Below, one piece after another: positions 7,393 to 16,763 of a stretch of 53,279 nucleotides of DNA. Origin of the DNA: Clostridium lacusfryxellense (GTDB taxonomy: Bacteria > Bacillota > Clostridia > Clostridiales > Clostridiaceae); assembly GCF_018861735.1 (NCBI RefSeq), contig NZ_JAHLEB010000034.1, forward strand, positions 1 to 53,279. The letters run 5' to 3'. Below the pieces are notes generated by a model. The model saw only the letters and a list, made by a program, of their open reading frames with translations. It did no database searches and was not told the DNA's origin. The stretch's first letter is position 1; the number at the start of each line of letters is the position of its first letter. A program made the position numbers and the translations under genes.

Positions 7393-8775
7393 ATGACAGA
7401 AACAATTATAAGAATACAAAGTATAGAACTTGAGGGCTTTAAGAATATTCAAAAGGGGATTATTGACCTAGTAGGGTATAGACAAAAAAACTACTACAGT
7501 GGTAAATCAGATATAGTAGGGATTTACGGGCAAAATGGTTCAGGTAAAACAACAATAATAGATGCCTTTAGATTATTTAAAATAATAGCGAGTGGTGAAA
7601 AGTTACCTGGCGATATTAAAAATTACATACATGAGCTAGAAGATAAAGCAACACTTAAATTTGTTTTTTACGTCGAGGAAAAAGACATGAAGTTTTTAGT
7701 GTATTATGAATTCTCATTAAGGCGAAAAGATGATGGAGCCCAGTTATACAATGAGAAAATAAGTTACTCTCAAGTTGACGAAAACAATAAAAAAAGAAAA
7801 ATTGATATTATAGAATATGATATAGATTCAGCGCTTTCTTCTATTTTGCCAAAATTGCGTTATACTGAACTTACAAGAAACAATAAAGAAAATGAATTCA
7901 ATCTTGAGGTCAGCAAAAGACTATCAATTAAGGAGAAAACATCTTTTATATTTACTGATAGCTTAGAGGAGATTTTTAAAAGTAATTCTGCAAATCTTGA
8001 TTACTATTATATTATTAATGCTATAAAACGTTTTGCTAGAGTTAATCTATTTGTAATAACCAATGAACATTCAGCTTCTATAAGTTTGAATTTTATGCCA
8101 TTAAGCTTTAGAATGGAGAATAAGGATGGAGTAACTAGCGGTGATATTGAAATTAATTTATTGGGGACTTCTAACATAGACAAAACAAGCTATGATATAG
8201 CGGTGTCAATCATAAAACAATTAAATGTTGTATTAAGCACTATAATTCCCAATTTACAATTAGAAATAAATAATTTAGGAAATGAAATATCTAAAACTGG
8301 AGAAGAAATGATCAGAATACAATTACTTTCTATTAAAAAGGACATTAGAATTCCTCTTAAATATGAATCTGAGGGTATTAAAAAGATAATTTCTATTTTA
8401 AGTACACTAATTTCTATGTTTAATAACCCATCAATTTGTTTAATTGTTGATGAACTGGATGCTGGTATATTTGAGTATTTATTAGGTGAATTATTAAAAA
8501 TAATTGAGCAAGAAGGAAAAGGTCAGTTTATATTTACGTCACATAACTTGCGAGCACTTGAGATGCTTCGCAAAGATTCATTGGTGTTTAGTACTGCAAA
8601 TCCACAAAATAGATTTATAAGAATTACTAATATAAAATCGAATAATAATCTTCGAAATGTATATCTTAGGGGTGTTGACCTGGGTGGACTCAATGAGTGT
8701 ATTTATGAGGAAACTAATAGTTTTGAGATTGCCCATGCCTTTAGAAAAGCAGGTGAGGTTTTTGGGAGAAAGTAA
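7393..8775 (+). CDS. AAA/ABC-type ATPase of an ATPase + TOPRIM pair (OLD/PARIS-like, candidate defence)
   Basis: The 460-aa protein is a RecF/OLD-type ATPase. It begins with SIELEGFKNIQKG, has Walker A GQNGSGKTT (about 46-54), a signature-like ESEGIKKIIS, Walker B SICLIVDELDAG (Asp353-Glu354) and an H-loop FTSHN (His384). Ahead of Walker B lies a long insert typical of AAA_15/AAA_21 proteins. The ATG at 7393 is preferred because AGGAG (7381-7385) fits it; the upstream ATG at 7366 lacks a site. It overlaps the TOPRIM-like gene that follows. Such ATPase/nuclease pairs include class 2 OLD, PARIS (AriA/AriB) and AbiL systems. Which family this belongs to needs a profile search. Confidence 0.8.
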   Translation: MTETIIRIQSIELEGFKNIQKGIIDLVGYRQKNYYSGKSDIVGIYGQNGSGKTTIIDAFRLFKIIASGEKLPGDIKNYIHELEDKATLKFVFYVEEKDMKFLVYYEFSLRRKDDGAQLYNEKISYSQVDENNKKRKIDIIEYDIDSALSSILPKLRYTELTRNNKENEFNLEVSKRLSIKEKTSFIFTDSLEEIFKSNSANLDYYYIINAIKRFARVNLFVITNEHSASISLNFMPLSFRMENKDGVTSGDIEINLLGTSNIDKTSYDIAVSIIKQLNVVLSTIIPNLQLEINNLGNEISKTGEEMIRIQLLSIKKDIRIPLKYESEGIKKIISILSTLISMFNNPSICLIVDELDAGIFEYLLGELLKIIEQEGKGQFIFTSHNLRALEMLRKDSLVFSTANPQNRFIRITNIKSNNNLRNVYLRGVDLGGLNECIYEETNSFEIAHAFRKAGEVFGRK

Positions 8776-9496
8776 GAAGATTGTCCTATTTATAGTCGAG
8801 GGTGTTACCGATAAAAATTCACTGGCTTTAATATTGTCTAAAATTATTGAAAACGATAAAATCGTAAGATTTAAAATTATTAATGGGGACATGACTGCAG
8901 AAAATGGAGTTAATGCAAGCAATATATATACTAAAATTACGAATTATATAAAAGAGTTCATAGTTAGTAATGTATATAAAAAAAGTGATATTTTAAATGT
9001 AATTCATTTAGTAGATATGGATGGTGCATTCATTAAAGATGATTTGATTATTCAAAAGGACATCGATAGTAGTAACTCCAATGATACTAGAAAATATAAT
9101 CACAGTATTGAATATAATACTGAAAATATATATGCTAAAAATGTTAGTAATATAAAAAGCCGTAATAAACAAAAATCACAGATACTTAGTAAACTAGCTG
9201 CTACAGATACTGTATATGGTGATTTACCATATGGTATTTATTTCTTTTCTTCTAATTTAGAACATGTAATGCATAACAAACAAGGTGTTTTAGCATATGA
9301 AAAGAGCAAGTATGCTCACGAATTTGAAGATAAGTTCGCCGAAAGCCCGTTTAGTTTTGTTGAATTTATGAACAATCCGGAATTTGCGTTAACTGGTGAT
9401 TATAAGGATACATGGGATTTCATTAAAAAAGATGCGAATTCTCTAAAACGATATACTAACTTTAATATATATTTAAGCACTATAAAAACTGAATAA
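8753..9496 (+). CDS. TOPRIM-like partner protein (DUF4435-like), overlapping the ATPase gene
   Basis: The protein (about 247 aa) opens with KIVLFIVEGVTDKNSL, in which the Glu of VEG plus the later DMDG (about 30 and 100 residues into the domain) form the acidic pattern of TOPRIM nucleases. The rest is unfamiliar. The start is uncertain: GTG 8753, TTG 8762 (just behind AGGTGAGG) or ATG 8735 are all in frame; all overlap the ATPase gene by 14-41 bp, which implies coupled translation and a joint complex. By analogy with AriB or split OLD systems it would be the nuclease/effector half. The open frame extends upstream to 8657, but that part lies inside the ATPase gene and is not convincing. Confidence 0.65.
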   Translation: MRFLGESKKIVLFIVEGVTDKNSLALILSKIIENDKIVRFKIINGDMTAENGVNASNIYTKITNYIKEFIVSNVYKKSDILNVIHLVDMDGAFIKDDLIIQKDIDSSNSNDTRKYNHSIEYNTENIYAKNVSNIKSRNKQKSQILSKLAATDTVYGDLPYGIYFFSSNLEHVMHNKQGVLAYEKSKYAHEFEDKFAESPFSFVEFMNNPEFALTGDYKDTWDFIKKDANSLKRYTNFNIYLSTIKTE

Positions 9497-9517
9497 TTTA
9501 TTTAAATGGAGATGAGG

Positions 9518-10930
9518 ATGTTGATTTTACAAGAAAGAATTAAAAATCTAAACAATAAAAATATAATTGACAATCCTTTTGTAGTTTATTGGATGCAGTG
9601 TTCTCAAAGAGTTGAGTATAACCATGCTTTAGAATATGCTATAAGTCGCGCTAATGAACTTAAAAAGCCTTTAATTGTGTATTTCGGTTTAACCGATAAC
9701 TTTCCAGAGGCTAGTGAAAGACACTATTACTTTATGTTACAAGGATTAAAAGAAGTAAAATTAGAGCTTGCAAAAAAGAATATAAAAATGATAATTAGAA
9801 AAATATCTCCGCAAATAGGAGCTCTAGAAATATCATCTTTTGCAGCATTGATGGTTGTGGACAGAGGGTATTTAAGAATAGAAAGACAATGGAGAAGTTA
9901 TTTATCCCAGAATGCAAAATGTACTGTTGTACAAGTAGAAACTAATGTTATTGTACCAATAGAGGAGGCTTCCCAGAAGGAAGAATATTCAGCCGCTTAT
10001 CTTAGACGTAAAATAAGCAAAAAATTAGAAGATTACATTTTGCCACTCAGATCTAGTGCATGTAGTGAGCCTTTTGTTAATGTGGGTATTACATATGATC
10101 AGTATGATATAGAAGATATCGATAAGGCTATTTGTGAGCTTAGCATAAATAAAGAGGTGAAGAGAGTTCCATATTACATGGGTGGTACTAGAAATGCCAA
10201 GATATTATTAGAAGATTTTATAACAAATAAATTATCACATTATAGTGAACTAAAAAACGAACCTGGATTATCCTATGATTCTAGTTTGAGTCCATATCTG
10301 CATTTTGGTCAGATTTCTCCACTCTACATATATATGAAATTAATGGATGTACATATAGAAGATAAAAAAGACTTTTTAGAAGAATTAATAATTAGGCGAG
10401 AATTAAGTATGAATTTTGTTTTTTATAATGATGAATATGATTCTTATGAGTCACTTCCATCTTGGGCTAAGAATACACTCGAAAAGCACTCCGTTGATTA
10501 TAGAGAGTTTAGTTATTCACTAGAGGAATTAGAAGATGGTAAGACCCATGATTTATATTGGAATGCTGCGCAAAAAGAAATGACTTTTACAGGTAAAATG
10601 CATGGATATATGAGAATGTATTGGGGTAAAAAAATATTAGAATGGAGTAAAACTCCTCAAGAAGCTTTCAAAACAGCTATTTATTTAAATAATAAGTATC
10701 TTTTAGATGGAAGAGATGCAAATGGATTTGCGGGAGTCGCTTGGTGTTTTGGCAAACATGATAGGCCTTGGGGTGAGAGAAATATATTTGGAATGGTTAG
10801 GTATATGAATGATAAAGGATTAAAAAGAAAGTTTGATATGGATAGATATTTACACAAAATAGAAGCTATTTCTAGTGGATATTCATATGCCATAGAGAAC
10901 ATAAAAACAGAGCAACTATCCTTATTCTAA
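9518..10930 (+). CDS. phr: Class II CPD photolyase
   Basis: The 470-aa protein repairs cyclobutane pyrimidine dimers with blue light and FAD. The class II signature regions are clear: NPFVVYWMQCSQRVEYNHAL near the N terminus, the DGKTHDLYWNAAQKEM stretch, and the FAD-binding C-terminal part with GKMHGYMRMYWGKKI, LNNKYLLDGRDANG, WCFGKHDRPWGER. ATG 9518 is preferred because GGAG (9508-9511) fits it; ATG 9506 and 9512 are also in frame. It lies only about 20 bp after the TOPRIM-like gene with no terminator, so it is probably in the same transcript. A photolyase in an anaerobe implies exposure to light, for example in surface or cold habitats. Confidence 0.95.
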   Translation: MLILQERIKNLNNKNIIDNPFVVYWMQCSQRVEYNHALEYAISRANELKKPLIVYFGLTDNFPEASERHYYFMLQGLKEVKLELAKKNIKMIIRKISPQIGALEISSFAALMVVDRGYLRIERQWRSYLSQNAKCTVVQVETNVIVPIEEASQKEEYSAAYLRRKISKKLEDYILPLRSSACSEPFVNVGITYDQYDIEDIDKAICELSINKEVKRVPYYMGGTRNAKILLEDFITNKLSHYSELKNEPGLSYDSSLSPYLHFGQISPLYIYMKLMDVHIEDKKDFLEELIIRRELSMNFVFYNDEYDSYESLPSWAKNTLEKHSVDYREFSYSLEELEDGKTHDLYWNAAQKEMTFTGKMHGYMRMYWGKKILEWSKTPQEAFKTAIYLNNKYLLDGRDANGFAGVAWCFGKHDRPWGERNIFGMVRYMNDKGLKRKFDMDRYLHKIEAISSGYSYAIENIKTEQLSLF

Positions 10931-10933
10931 ATG

Positions 10934-10970
10934 AATATAGAGCAGCGGTATATTACCGATGCTCTATATT
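10934..10970 (+). terminator. Hairpin terminator after the photolyase gene
   Basis: Arms 10934-10943 and 10961-10970 pair, with a second inner stem (CGGTA/TACCG, 10946-10950 and 10954-10958), and the 3-prime arm ends in T residues. It is placed between convergent genes. Confidence 0.75.
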
Positions 10971-10980
10971 TTAGTCTAGA

Positions 10981-11015
10981 ATAGACTACTTGTCTAGGAT
11001 AGACTACTTGTCTAG
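10981..11015. repeat. 18-bp tandem duplication across the stop codon of the Gfo/Idh gene
   Basis: The 17-bp string at 10981-10997 recurs exactly at 10999-11015 with an 18-bp period. On the minus strand each copy carries CTAGACAAGTAG, so the last codons and the stop of the oxidoreductase gene are duplicated in frame. A third partial copy lies just left (TAGTCTAGAA). Confidence 0.8.
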
Positions 11016-12110
11016 TTCTCCAGGAATAAGTCCTAGTGGTAAGGCGGCAGGACGTATTAGAGTGCTTTTAAGCTGAATATGTTTTCCTTCTTTTGATGAA
11101 TCTTCGATAGCGTGCATTATATCTAAAACATGGTAAGTTAAATCTGAATTAGCTCTATGATCGCGACCAGAGAGAAGTGAATAGGCCATATCAGCAACTC
11201 CAACTCCACGGCTATTTTGCGTATAACCATAAGCAATCGGCATTTCTACCCACTCAGATTGACCAGCTAGATTAATGAGAATGGGACCTCCAAAGGTATT
11301 TGGATCAGGAACTTTTAAGGAGCCCAAGCTTCCGTATATTTCAATGAAGGGTAGATTTGCACCCCACACATCAAAGCTGGTTATAATAGTACCTATTGCA
11401 CCACTTTCAAATTCTAATAAACCGGTTACATGAGTAGCAACATCTACATCAATAATTTCTCCGTAATGAGGTTTGCTAGTAATAGTTCTTGTTGGAAAGG
11501 TTTTTTTAGTCATACCTGAAACGTTTGCTACAGGACCCATTAAACTTAAAAGAGCAGTTAAATAATAAGGTCCCATATCAAACATAGGTCCACCACCTGT
11601 TTTATAGTAAAAATCTGGAGCTGGATGCCAGCTTTCATGTCCATGACAGGTCATAAAAGCAGTAGCTGCAACTGGAGTGCCTATCCAACCATCATCTATT
11701 AGCTTTCTGCAAGTTTGCATACCACCACCCAAAAATGTGTCAGGGGCACCTCCAACTAAAAGACCTTTTTCCTTTGCTTTATTAATTATTTCTATTCCCT
11801 GCTGCCTTGTTAGGGCCAAAGGCTTTTCTACATACACATTTTTACCAGCTTCAAGTGCAGCCATAGATACTTCAAAGTGGGAACTAGGAGTAGTAAGATT
11901 AACAACAATTTTAATATCTGGGTCGCTAAGTAATTCTTCTACGCAGCAAGCTTTTTTAATGTCAAATTCTTTTGCCTTAGCAACTGCATTTTCTAGAATA
12001 ATGTCTGCACAAGCAGAAACTTCAGTGATATCAAACATTGTAGATAAATTTTTCATATAAATCGAACTAATATTACCACACCCAATTATACCGATCTTTA
12101 CCTTATCCAT
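11004..12110 (-). CDS. Gfo/Idh/MocA-family NAD(P)-dependent oxidoreductase (ThuB-like)
   Basis: The 368-aa protein has the N-terminal Rossmann motif [12 protein letters not shown] (about 6-17), the family EKPLALT motif (about residue 95) and the C-terminal beta-sheet domain with [12 protein letters not shown]. Members oxidise sugars, inositols or sugar derivatives at a ring or carbonyl carbon. ATG 12110 fits the AGGTGG site better than the GTG at 12119. It overlaps the end of the ThuA-like gene by 8 bp. ThuA/ThuB pairs take part in oxidation of disaccharides to 3-keto sugars in Rhizobium, so a keto-sugar pathway is plausible; the substrate is unknown. The gene ends in a short in-frame duplication of its stop region. 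Confidence 0.9.
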   Translation of the reverse strand: MDKVKIGIIGCGNISSIYMKNLSTMFDITEVSACADIILENAVAKAKEFDIKKACCVEELLSDPDIKIVVNLTTPSSHFEVSMAALEAGKNVYVEKPLALTRQQGIEIINKAKEKGLLVGGAPDTFLGGGMQTCRKLIDDGWIGTPVAATAFMTCHGHESWHPAPDFYYKTGGGPMFDMGPYYLTALLSLMGPVANVSGMTKKTFPTRTITSKPHYGEIIDVDVATHVTGLLEFESGAIGTIITSFDVWGANLPFIEIYGSLGSLKVPDPNTFGGPILINLAGQSEWVEMPIAYGYTQNSRGVGVADMAYSLLSGRDHRANSDLTYHVLDIMHAIEDSSKEGKHIQLKSTLIRPAALPLGLIPGELDK

Positions 12111-12765
12111 TTTTACCACCTGCAGCCCAAAGGAATCCTCTTCTCATAAGTTCAAGGGCAGACGGATTATTGAATATATCTGCATGATGACCTAGGGAGT
12201 TATAAAATACGCGCCCTTTATTCCAGAGTTTTGTCCAAACAACTGGCATCTGCACTACTCCATTAGGAGAATGGTAACCTTCAACAGTTGGAAAAGATGT
12301 AGTTGCGAGGATTTCAATCGCTGGGTCTACATGTAAATAATATTGTTCGCTTTTTATAGTAAAATCTTGCAGACCTTTAACTATTGGGCTGGTGCTATTT
12401 TTAATATTAACAGTGTACTCCACGCCATCATTTCCAGGATGAGCAACCCATTGTCCACCGGTCATAAATTGCCAATCACAGGAGTTTCTAAAAGAATCAC
12501 ACATTCCGCCGTGACATCCTGCAATACCAACTCCTGCGGCTACGGCTTCTATAACTGGTTTGAGCTGCTGATCTGTAATAGTACCCATTGTCCAAACCGG
12601 TACTATTAAGTCTAAACCTTTTAATTTTTCACCATCTAAAAAGACATCTAAAGTATTAGAAACCTCAACTTCAAAACCATTTTCTAATAATAGTTTTTCG
12701 AAAACTTGCGAAACCTGAAGAGGCTCATGACCATCCCAACCACCTTGTACAATTAATGCTTTCAT
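12103..12765 (-). CDS. ThuA-like domain protein
   Basis: A 220-aa protein with the class I glutamine-amidotransferase-like ThuA fold: [14 protein letters not shown] at the N terminus, [15 protein letters not shown] at the nucleophile-elbow position, and the typical [17 protein letters not shown] and [10 protein letters not shown] stretches. ThuA-like proteins occur with Gfo/Idh oxidoreductases in sugar use. ATG 12765 is chosen because it begins at the conserved core; ATG 12786 is in frame upstream, but the GGGGAG site lies inside that extension. It is the first gene of a two-gene unit, divergent from an AraC regulator that probably controls it. Confidence 0.88.
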   Translation of the reverse strand: MKALIVQGGWDGHEPLQVSQVFEKLLLENGFEVEVSNTLDVFLDGEKLKGLDLIVPVWTMGTITDQQLKPVIEAVAAGVGIAGCHGGMCDSFRNSCDWQFMTGGQWVAHPGNDGVEYTVNIKNSTSPIVKGLQDFTIKSEQYYLHVDPAIEILATTSFPTVEGYHSPNGVVQMPVVWTKLWNKGRVFYNSLGHHADIFNNPSALELMRRGFLWAAGGKNG

Positions 12766-12912
12766 TATAATAAAAACTCCCCTCATAAGTAACTATATTA
12801 TAACTATATTATAATATTTATTTAATCTATTGCTAGCCAAATTGATGGGCATACTAGACAGTTTTTGCTAAGTTTGATAATATTAAAATGGGTTATATTG
12901 AGGAGGTTTAGA

Positions 12913-13752
12913 ATGGAAGCATTTCATGAAAATAGATCCTACGGAGAAGGTATTAATGCGTCAATTAGTAAATGTGAAAGTATAGAATTTTTAGCTCATT
13001 GGCATGTTGATATAGAAATGATATATGTTTGTGAAGGTAGCCTCCGTGTTGGTATAAATAATGAGAGTAGAATACTTACAAAGGGTGAACTAGCGATTTG
13101 TTCTAGTGGTGATATTCACTATTATGATAGTAATGGCATGGAGAGCTCTAGTATAATGTTAATATTTAACCCAGAGCTTATTGGACATAGTGGTGGATGG
13201 CCTGAAGAAAGTAAGTTTATATGCCCCTTTATTAATAGCGAGTTAAAGATTGAAAGTGGTAAGTTATCTGATGTTTCTAATAAAATTTTAGAATTATTTA
13301 ATAACATTTATGAGGAAATGCATAATGGAGAGGATTATAATAATTTTTTTGTTAGAAGCAAGATTTTTGAACTTTGTGGAATATTACTAAGATATTTCCC
13401 TTCTAGCACATTAAATATAAAAACAGATAATAGAAAAATCCCATTAATTAAAGCTATGAAGAAGACAATAAATTATATAGAGAATAATTATAGTGAAGAT
13501 ATAACGCTTAAGGATGTAGCTAATAATGCTAATTTGAGTATGTTTTATTTTTCTAGGGTATTTAAGGATATTTTAGGGATAAATTATAAAACATATTTAA
13601 ATTTAGTAAGGGTTAAGAATGCAGAAAATCTGATTAAAGAAAGCAATATGCCTATTACAGATATAGCATTTGAATGTGGATTTACGAGCATTAGAACCTT
13701 TAATAGGGTATATAAAGAAATAAAAGGGAATATACCCTCTAATGGAAGGTGA
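12913..13752 (+). CDS. AraC-family transcriptional regulator
   Basis: The 279-aa protein has an N-terminal cupin-type sensor (about 1-150, HWHVDIEMIYVCEGSL and GELAICSSGDIHYYDS) and two C-terminal helix-turn-helix motifs (LKDVANNANLSMFYFSRVFKDILG and ITDIAFECGFTSIRTFNRVYKEIKG). A strong GAGGAGG (12899-12905) sets the start at 12913. It is divergent from the ThuA/Gfo-Idh unit with about 150 bp between starts, and its likely inducer is the sugar that unit handles. The cupin half usually binds a carbohydrate. Confidence 0.92.
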   Translation: MEAFHENRSYGEGINASISKCESIEFLAHWHVDIEMIYVCEGSLRVGINNESRILTKGELAICSSGDIHYYDSNGMESSSIMLIFNPELIGHSGGWPEESKFICPFINSELKIESGKLSDVSNKILELFNNIYEEMHNGEDYNNFFVRSKIFELCGILLRYFPSSTLNIKTDNRKIPLIKAMKKTINYIENNYSEDITLKDVANNANLSMFYFSRVFKDILGINYKTYLNLVRVKNAENLIKESNMPITDIAFECGFTSIRTFNRVYKEIKGNIPSNGR

Positions 13753-13806
13753 AATAATACATAAAAATGTTAAAATTGGGAAAAGTATTTATTGGAGGTG
13801 GTTTAA

Positions 13807-14700
13807 TTGCAACAAAGACGTAGAAATACTGCGGATGTAGGGATTGCTAAAAACGAAAATGAAAGTTTAGCTATTGCTGAATCTTTAAAGCTAATAAAAG
13901 CCGATAATTTAATAAATAATAATGATATAGTTGTTATTTCTCCTAATTGGGTACAGCTAAAGGACCCATCAACCGGGGATATAGTTGGTCCTAATAGTTT
14001 TCGTGAGGTTGTTCAATTTGCAAAAAAGAATAATCCAAAGCGGGTTGTTGTGGCAGCTGGATCTGCAGGACAAAATACACTTGAAGTAATGAGAGCTGCT
14101 GGTTTTGAAAAAATTATAAATGAAGAACAAGTAGAATTTGTGGATTTAAATCATGGACCATTTACAAGGATAGAACTTAATCATAATAGACCTAGCGCTA
14201 CTAATTTAAATAAGATATACGATGAGATGACTTTTTTAATTTCTTTTTCTCAGTTAAAAATGCATGAAGTAGCAACTCTGACTGCAAGTATCAAAAATAT
14301 TGCAATGGGATGGCCACCAACTGAGGAACATGGTCATCCAAAGAAAAATCTTGGTGCCCATGATGACATACATGGATTTATTCGTGCCATGGCGGAAAAG
14401 ATAAAAATTGATTTATCGATTGTGAGCGCAAATCCAGCAATGGTAGGTACGGGTCCGCATAATGGGATAGCTAGACATACTGGAATTGTAATTAGTGGCA
14501 CAGACCCAGTTGCGGTAGACACAATTGCTGCGCGTTTTCTAGGTTTTAAAGTTGATGCAATCAGATATTTGTGGGATCTTAAAAATATGAATATAGGTGT
14601 TGGAGAGGTTGAACAAATGAATATTTGCGGAATGGAATTGGTAGCTGCAGAAAAAGCTTTTAGCAAGTCTGTATATGGTGAGGAATTCTCAGTAGACTAA
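13807..14700 (+). CDS. DUF362-domain protein
   Basis: This 297-aa protein matches the DUF362 family: ISPNWVQLKDPSTGDIVGPNSFREVVQFAKK, the middle LISFSQLKMHEVATLTASIKNIAMGWPP, and the C-terminal TGIVISGTDPVAVDTIAARFLGF. Many DUF362 proteins carry Fe-S ferredoxin extensions; this one has none. Function is unknown in the family. Translation starts at a TTG (13807) behind a perfect GGAGGTGG (13794-13801). It follows the AraC gene by 54 bp and may be in the same transcript, but it ends at its own terminator. Confidence 0.82.
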   Translation: MQQRRRNTADVGIAKNENESLAIAESLKLIKADNLINNNDIVVISPNWVQLKDPSTGDIVGPNSFREVVQFAKKNNPKRVVVAAGSAGQNTLEVMRAAGFEKIINEEQVEFVDLNHGPFTRIELNHNRPSATNLNKIYDEMTFLISFSQLKMHEVATLTASIKNIAMGWPPTEEHGHPKKNLGAHDDIHGFIRAMAEKIKIDLSIVSANPAMVGTGPHNGIARHTGIVISGTDPVAVDTIAARFLGFKVDAIRYLWDLKNMNIGVGEVEQMNICGMELVAAEKAFSKSVYGEEFSVD

Positions 14701-14705
14701 TACAT

Positions 14706-14746
14706 AAGTAAATAAAGATGAAGTTGTGATTCATCTTTATTTGCTT
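14706..14746 (+). terminator. Terminator after the DUF362 gene
   Basis: Arms 14706-14722 and 14730-14746 form a 17-bp stem (one G-U) with a 7-nt loop. The T run is inside the arm, so termination strength is uncertain. Confidence 0.65.
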
Positions 14747-14768
14747 ACGCAAAATGTGGACAAGTCAA

Positions 14769-14794
14769 GATAACTTTATTATAATAAAGTTATC
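14769..14794. repeat. Perfect 26-bp palindrome upstream of the AEC transporter gene
   Basis: GATAACTTTATTA and its exact reverse complement abut with no loop. It lies about 80 bp before the transporter start and has no T run after it, so a dimeric regulator site is more likely than a terminator. No cognate regulator is identified. Confidence 0.6.
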
Positions 14795-14873
14795 TGTTCA
14801 AGACTAATACTATATATAGTAACTAATGCTAAAAATACCAAAGAAATATTTTGCTTTATGGGGGAAAATTCAA

Positions 14874-15794
14874 ATGAACTATTTTATATACATATTATTA
14901 AACATTTTATTGCCAATATTCATACAAATCTTTTTAGGTTACATAATAAAAAAAGTTACCAATTTTAATAATAAACCTCTTGCTGTTATACAATTATATA
15001 TAATAATACCAGCATTGTTATTTGTGAGTATGTATAATGCTAAAATTGATAGATCAATAGCTATTAAGATTAGTCTGCATAGTATTATGATTTTTATTTT
15101 ACTTTATATTTTGAGTGTTATTATAAGTAAAATTTTCAAGTACAATAAAACCACATCAAGTTCATTTTCTAATTCAATATGTCTTTATAATAGTGGAAAT
15201 TTTTGTCTTCCGCTTGTGCAAATCTTATATAATAATCCAATTGCAGTTTCTGTGCAGATTGTTATTATGACGGTTCAAAGTATTGTAACAAACACAGTAG
15301 GTATATACAGTGTTAGTGCAGGCAAAAAAAATGTTAAACAAGGTATTGTGGAAATAATGAAAGTACCTATGATATATTGTATAGTTTTAGCTCTTTTATT
15401 AAGAGGAATGGAAATAAACGTAGCAAAGCCAATTCTAAATGCACTGAATTCACTTGGAAGTGCAATGGTTCCAGTAGCTTTGATTTCACTTGGGGCGCAA
15501 CTTGCAGAAACAAAATACTCTTTTAAAATGCCTAAAGTCTATTTTTCTAATTTTATTAGACTAGTTATTAGTCCTATTTTGGCTTATGGTTTGGTGTTAC
15601 TTCTGGGATTAAAGGGAATGGCGGCTGAGATAGCTGTAATATCATCATCTGCGCCAACAGCTGTAAATGCAGTTTTACTTGCAATTCAATATGATAGCGA
15701 CCCAGAGTTTGCTTCTCAGGCAGTATTTTTTTCTACCATAATTAGTTCGATTAGTGTAACTTTTGTTATATTCCTAGTAGTAGGTAGGTTATAG
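14874..15794 (+). CDS. AEC-family (auxin efflux carrier-like) membrane transporter
   Basis: The 306-aa protein shows about ten hydrophobic segments arranged as two halves, with family features YIIIPALLFVSMYNAKI in the first half and NSICLYNSGNFCLPLVQIL, VPVALISLGAQLAE and SSSAPTAVNAVLLAIQYD later. AEC proteins in bacteria export or exchange carboxylates such as malate or malonate, or are of unknown substrate. ATG 14874 is chosen because GGGGGAA lies 8 bp ahead; the in-frame ATG at 14826 has no site. It is followed by an esterase gene after 28 bp, so the two are likely cotranscribed. Confidence 0.88.
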   Translation: MNYFIYILLNILLPIFIQIFLGYIIKKVTNFNNKPLAVIQLYIIIPALLFVSMYNAKIDRSIAIKISLHSIMIFILLYILSVIISKIFKYNKTTSSSFSNSICLYNSGNFCLPLVQILYNNPIAVSVQIVIMTVQSIVTNTVGIYSVSAGKKNVKQGIVEIMKVPMIYCIVLALLLRGMEINVAKPILNALNSLGSAMVPVALISLGAQLAETKYSFKMPKVYFSNFIRLVISPILAYGLVLLLGLKGMAAEIAVISSSAPTAVNAVLLAIQYDSDPEFASQAVFFSTIISSISVTFVIFLVVGRL

Positions 15795-15822
15795 ATGATT
15801 AATTAAAAAAGGGGATATTAAT

Positions 15823-16647
15823 ATGATAAGTAAAACAATTGACTTGTGGGGTAATTTCCCATATGAAAACAGAGGAAATGATGGATTTAGACCGACTTTA
15901 GATACATATATACTTAAAGGAAATAAAATAAGGGGAGCTGTTTTAATTTGCCCTGGTGGAGCTTATTCATTTACATCTCCGAGAGAAGCAGAACCTATAG
16001 CTATTAAATTTAATGCTGCAGGTTTTCATGCGTTTGTATTAAATTATAGCGTTGCTCCTAACAAACACCCACAATCATTATTAGATGCGTGTAGAGCTAT
16101 AAGTTTAATTAGGGAAAACGCATTAGAGTGGAATATAGAAAAAGATAAAATCGCAGTGTGTGGATTTTCAGCAGGTGGACATTTAGCTGCAAATATAGGG
16201 GTTAATTGGGATAAGGATTACTTGAAAGATATTCCAGGAATTACTCCGCTGGCGATCAATCCTAATGCTCTAATATTATGTTATCCTGTAATAACCTCAG
16301 GGAAATATGCTCATGCAGGTTCAATTAGTAATTTACTAGGAGATGATTTTAGTAAGTCATTAGAGAGCCAAATGTCACTAGAACTTAATGTTTCAAAGAA
16401 TACACCACCAACTTTCTTGTGGCATACATTTGAGGACAATTCAGTACCTGTTGAGAATTCACTGTTATTTGCCCAAGCACTAAGAAGTGAAAATATACCC
16501 TTTGAGTTACACATATTCCCAGAGGGGGGACATGGATTATCACTTGCTAATGAAGAAACTACAGAAAACGGCGATAGATTATACCCAAATGTAGCTATAT
16601 GGATAGATTTATGTATTACATGGTTAACTAACCAGTTTTCTAAATAA
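15823..16647 (+). CDS. Alpha/beta hydrolase, acetyl-xylan-esterase/BD-FAE-like
   Basis: The 274-aa protein is an alpha/beta hydrolase with the oxyanion stretch LICPGGAYSFTS, nucleophile motif GFSAGGH (Ser at about 116), acid in HTFEDNSVPVENS and catalytic His in EGGHGLSLA. Such small secreted-looking esterases without signal peptide remove acetyl groups from sugars inside the cell. It follows the AEC carrier closely. The combination with the sugar genes upstream suggests handling of an acetylated carbohydrate, but no direct evidence links them. Confidence 0.88.
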   Translation: MISKTIDLWGNFPYENRGNDGFRPTLDTYILKGNKIRGAVLICPGGAYSFTSPREAEPIAIKFNAAGFHAFVLNYSVAPNKHPQSLLDACRAISLIRENALEWNIEKDKIAVCGFSAGGHLAANIGVNWDKDYLKDIPGITPLAINPNALILCYPVITSGKYAHAGSISNLLGDDFSKSLESQMSLELNVSKNTPPTFLWHTFEDNSVPVENSLLFAQALRSENIPFELHIFPEGGHGLSLANEETTENGDRLYPNVAIWIDLCITWLTNQFSK

Positions 16648-16694
16648 TATTAAATTAGTTCTTCTTCATCATTACTAATCAAAACTTGGAAATA

Positions 16695-16703
16695 TGTTAT
16701 AAT
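16695..16703 (+). promoter_or_regulatory. Extended -10 promoter of the pucR gene
   Basis: TGTTATAAT is an extended -10 box (TGN before TATAAT). A clear -35 at the proper distance is not obvious, as expected for extended -10 promoters. Confidence 0.5.
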
Positions 16704-16763
16704 ATATAAAAACATATAAGTAATAGGTTGAAAAATAGAATTAAGAGAGAAGGGCTTAAATCA

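Noticed and set aside
8657-8752. Upstream extension of the TOPRIM-like frame to an ATG at 8657
   Set aside because: It lies fully inside the ATPase gene in another frame, lacks a ribosome site and has no fold-like sequence; the shorter start is kept.
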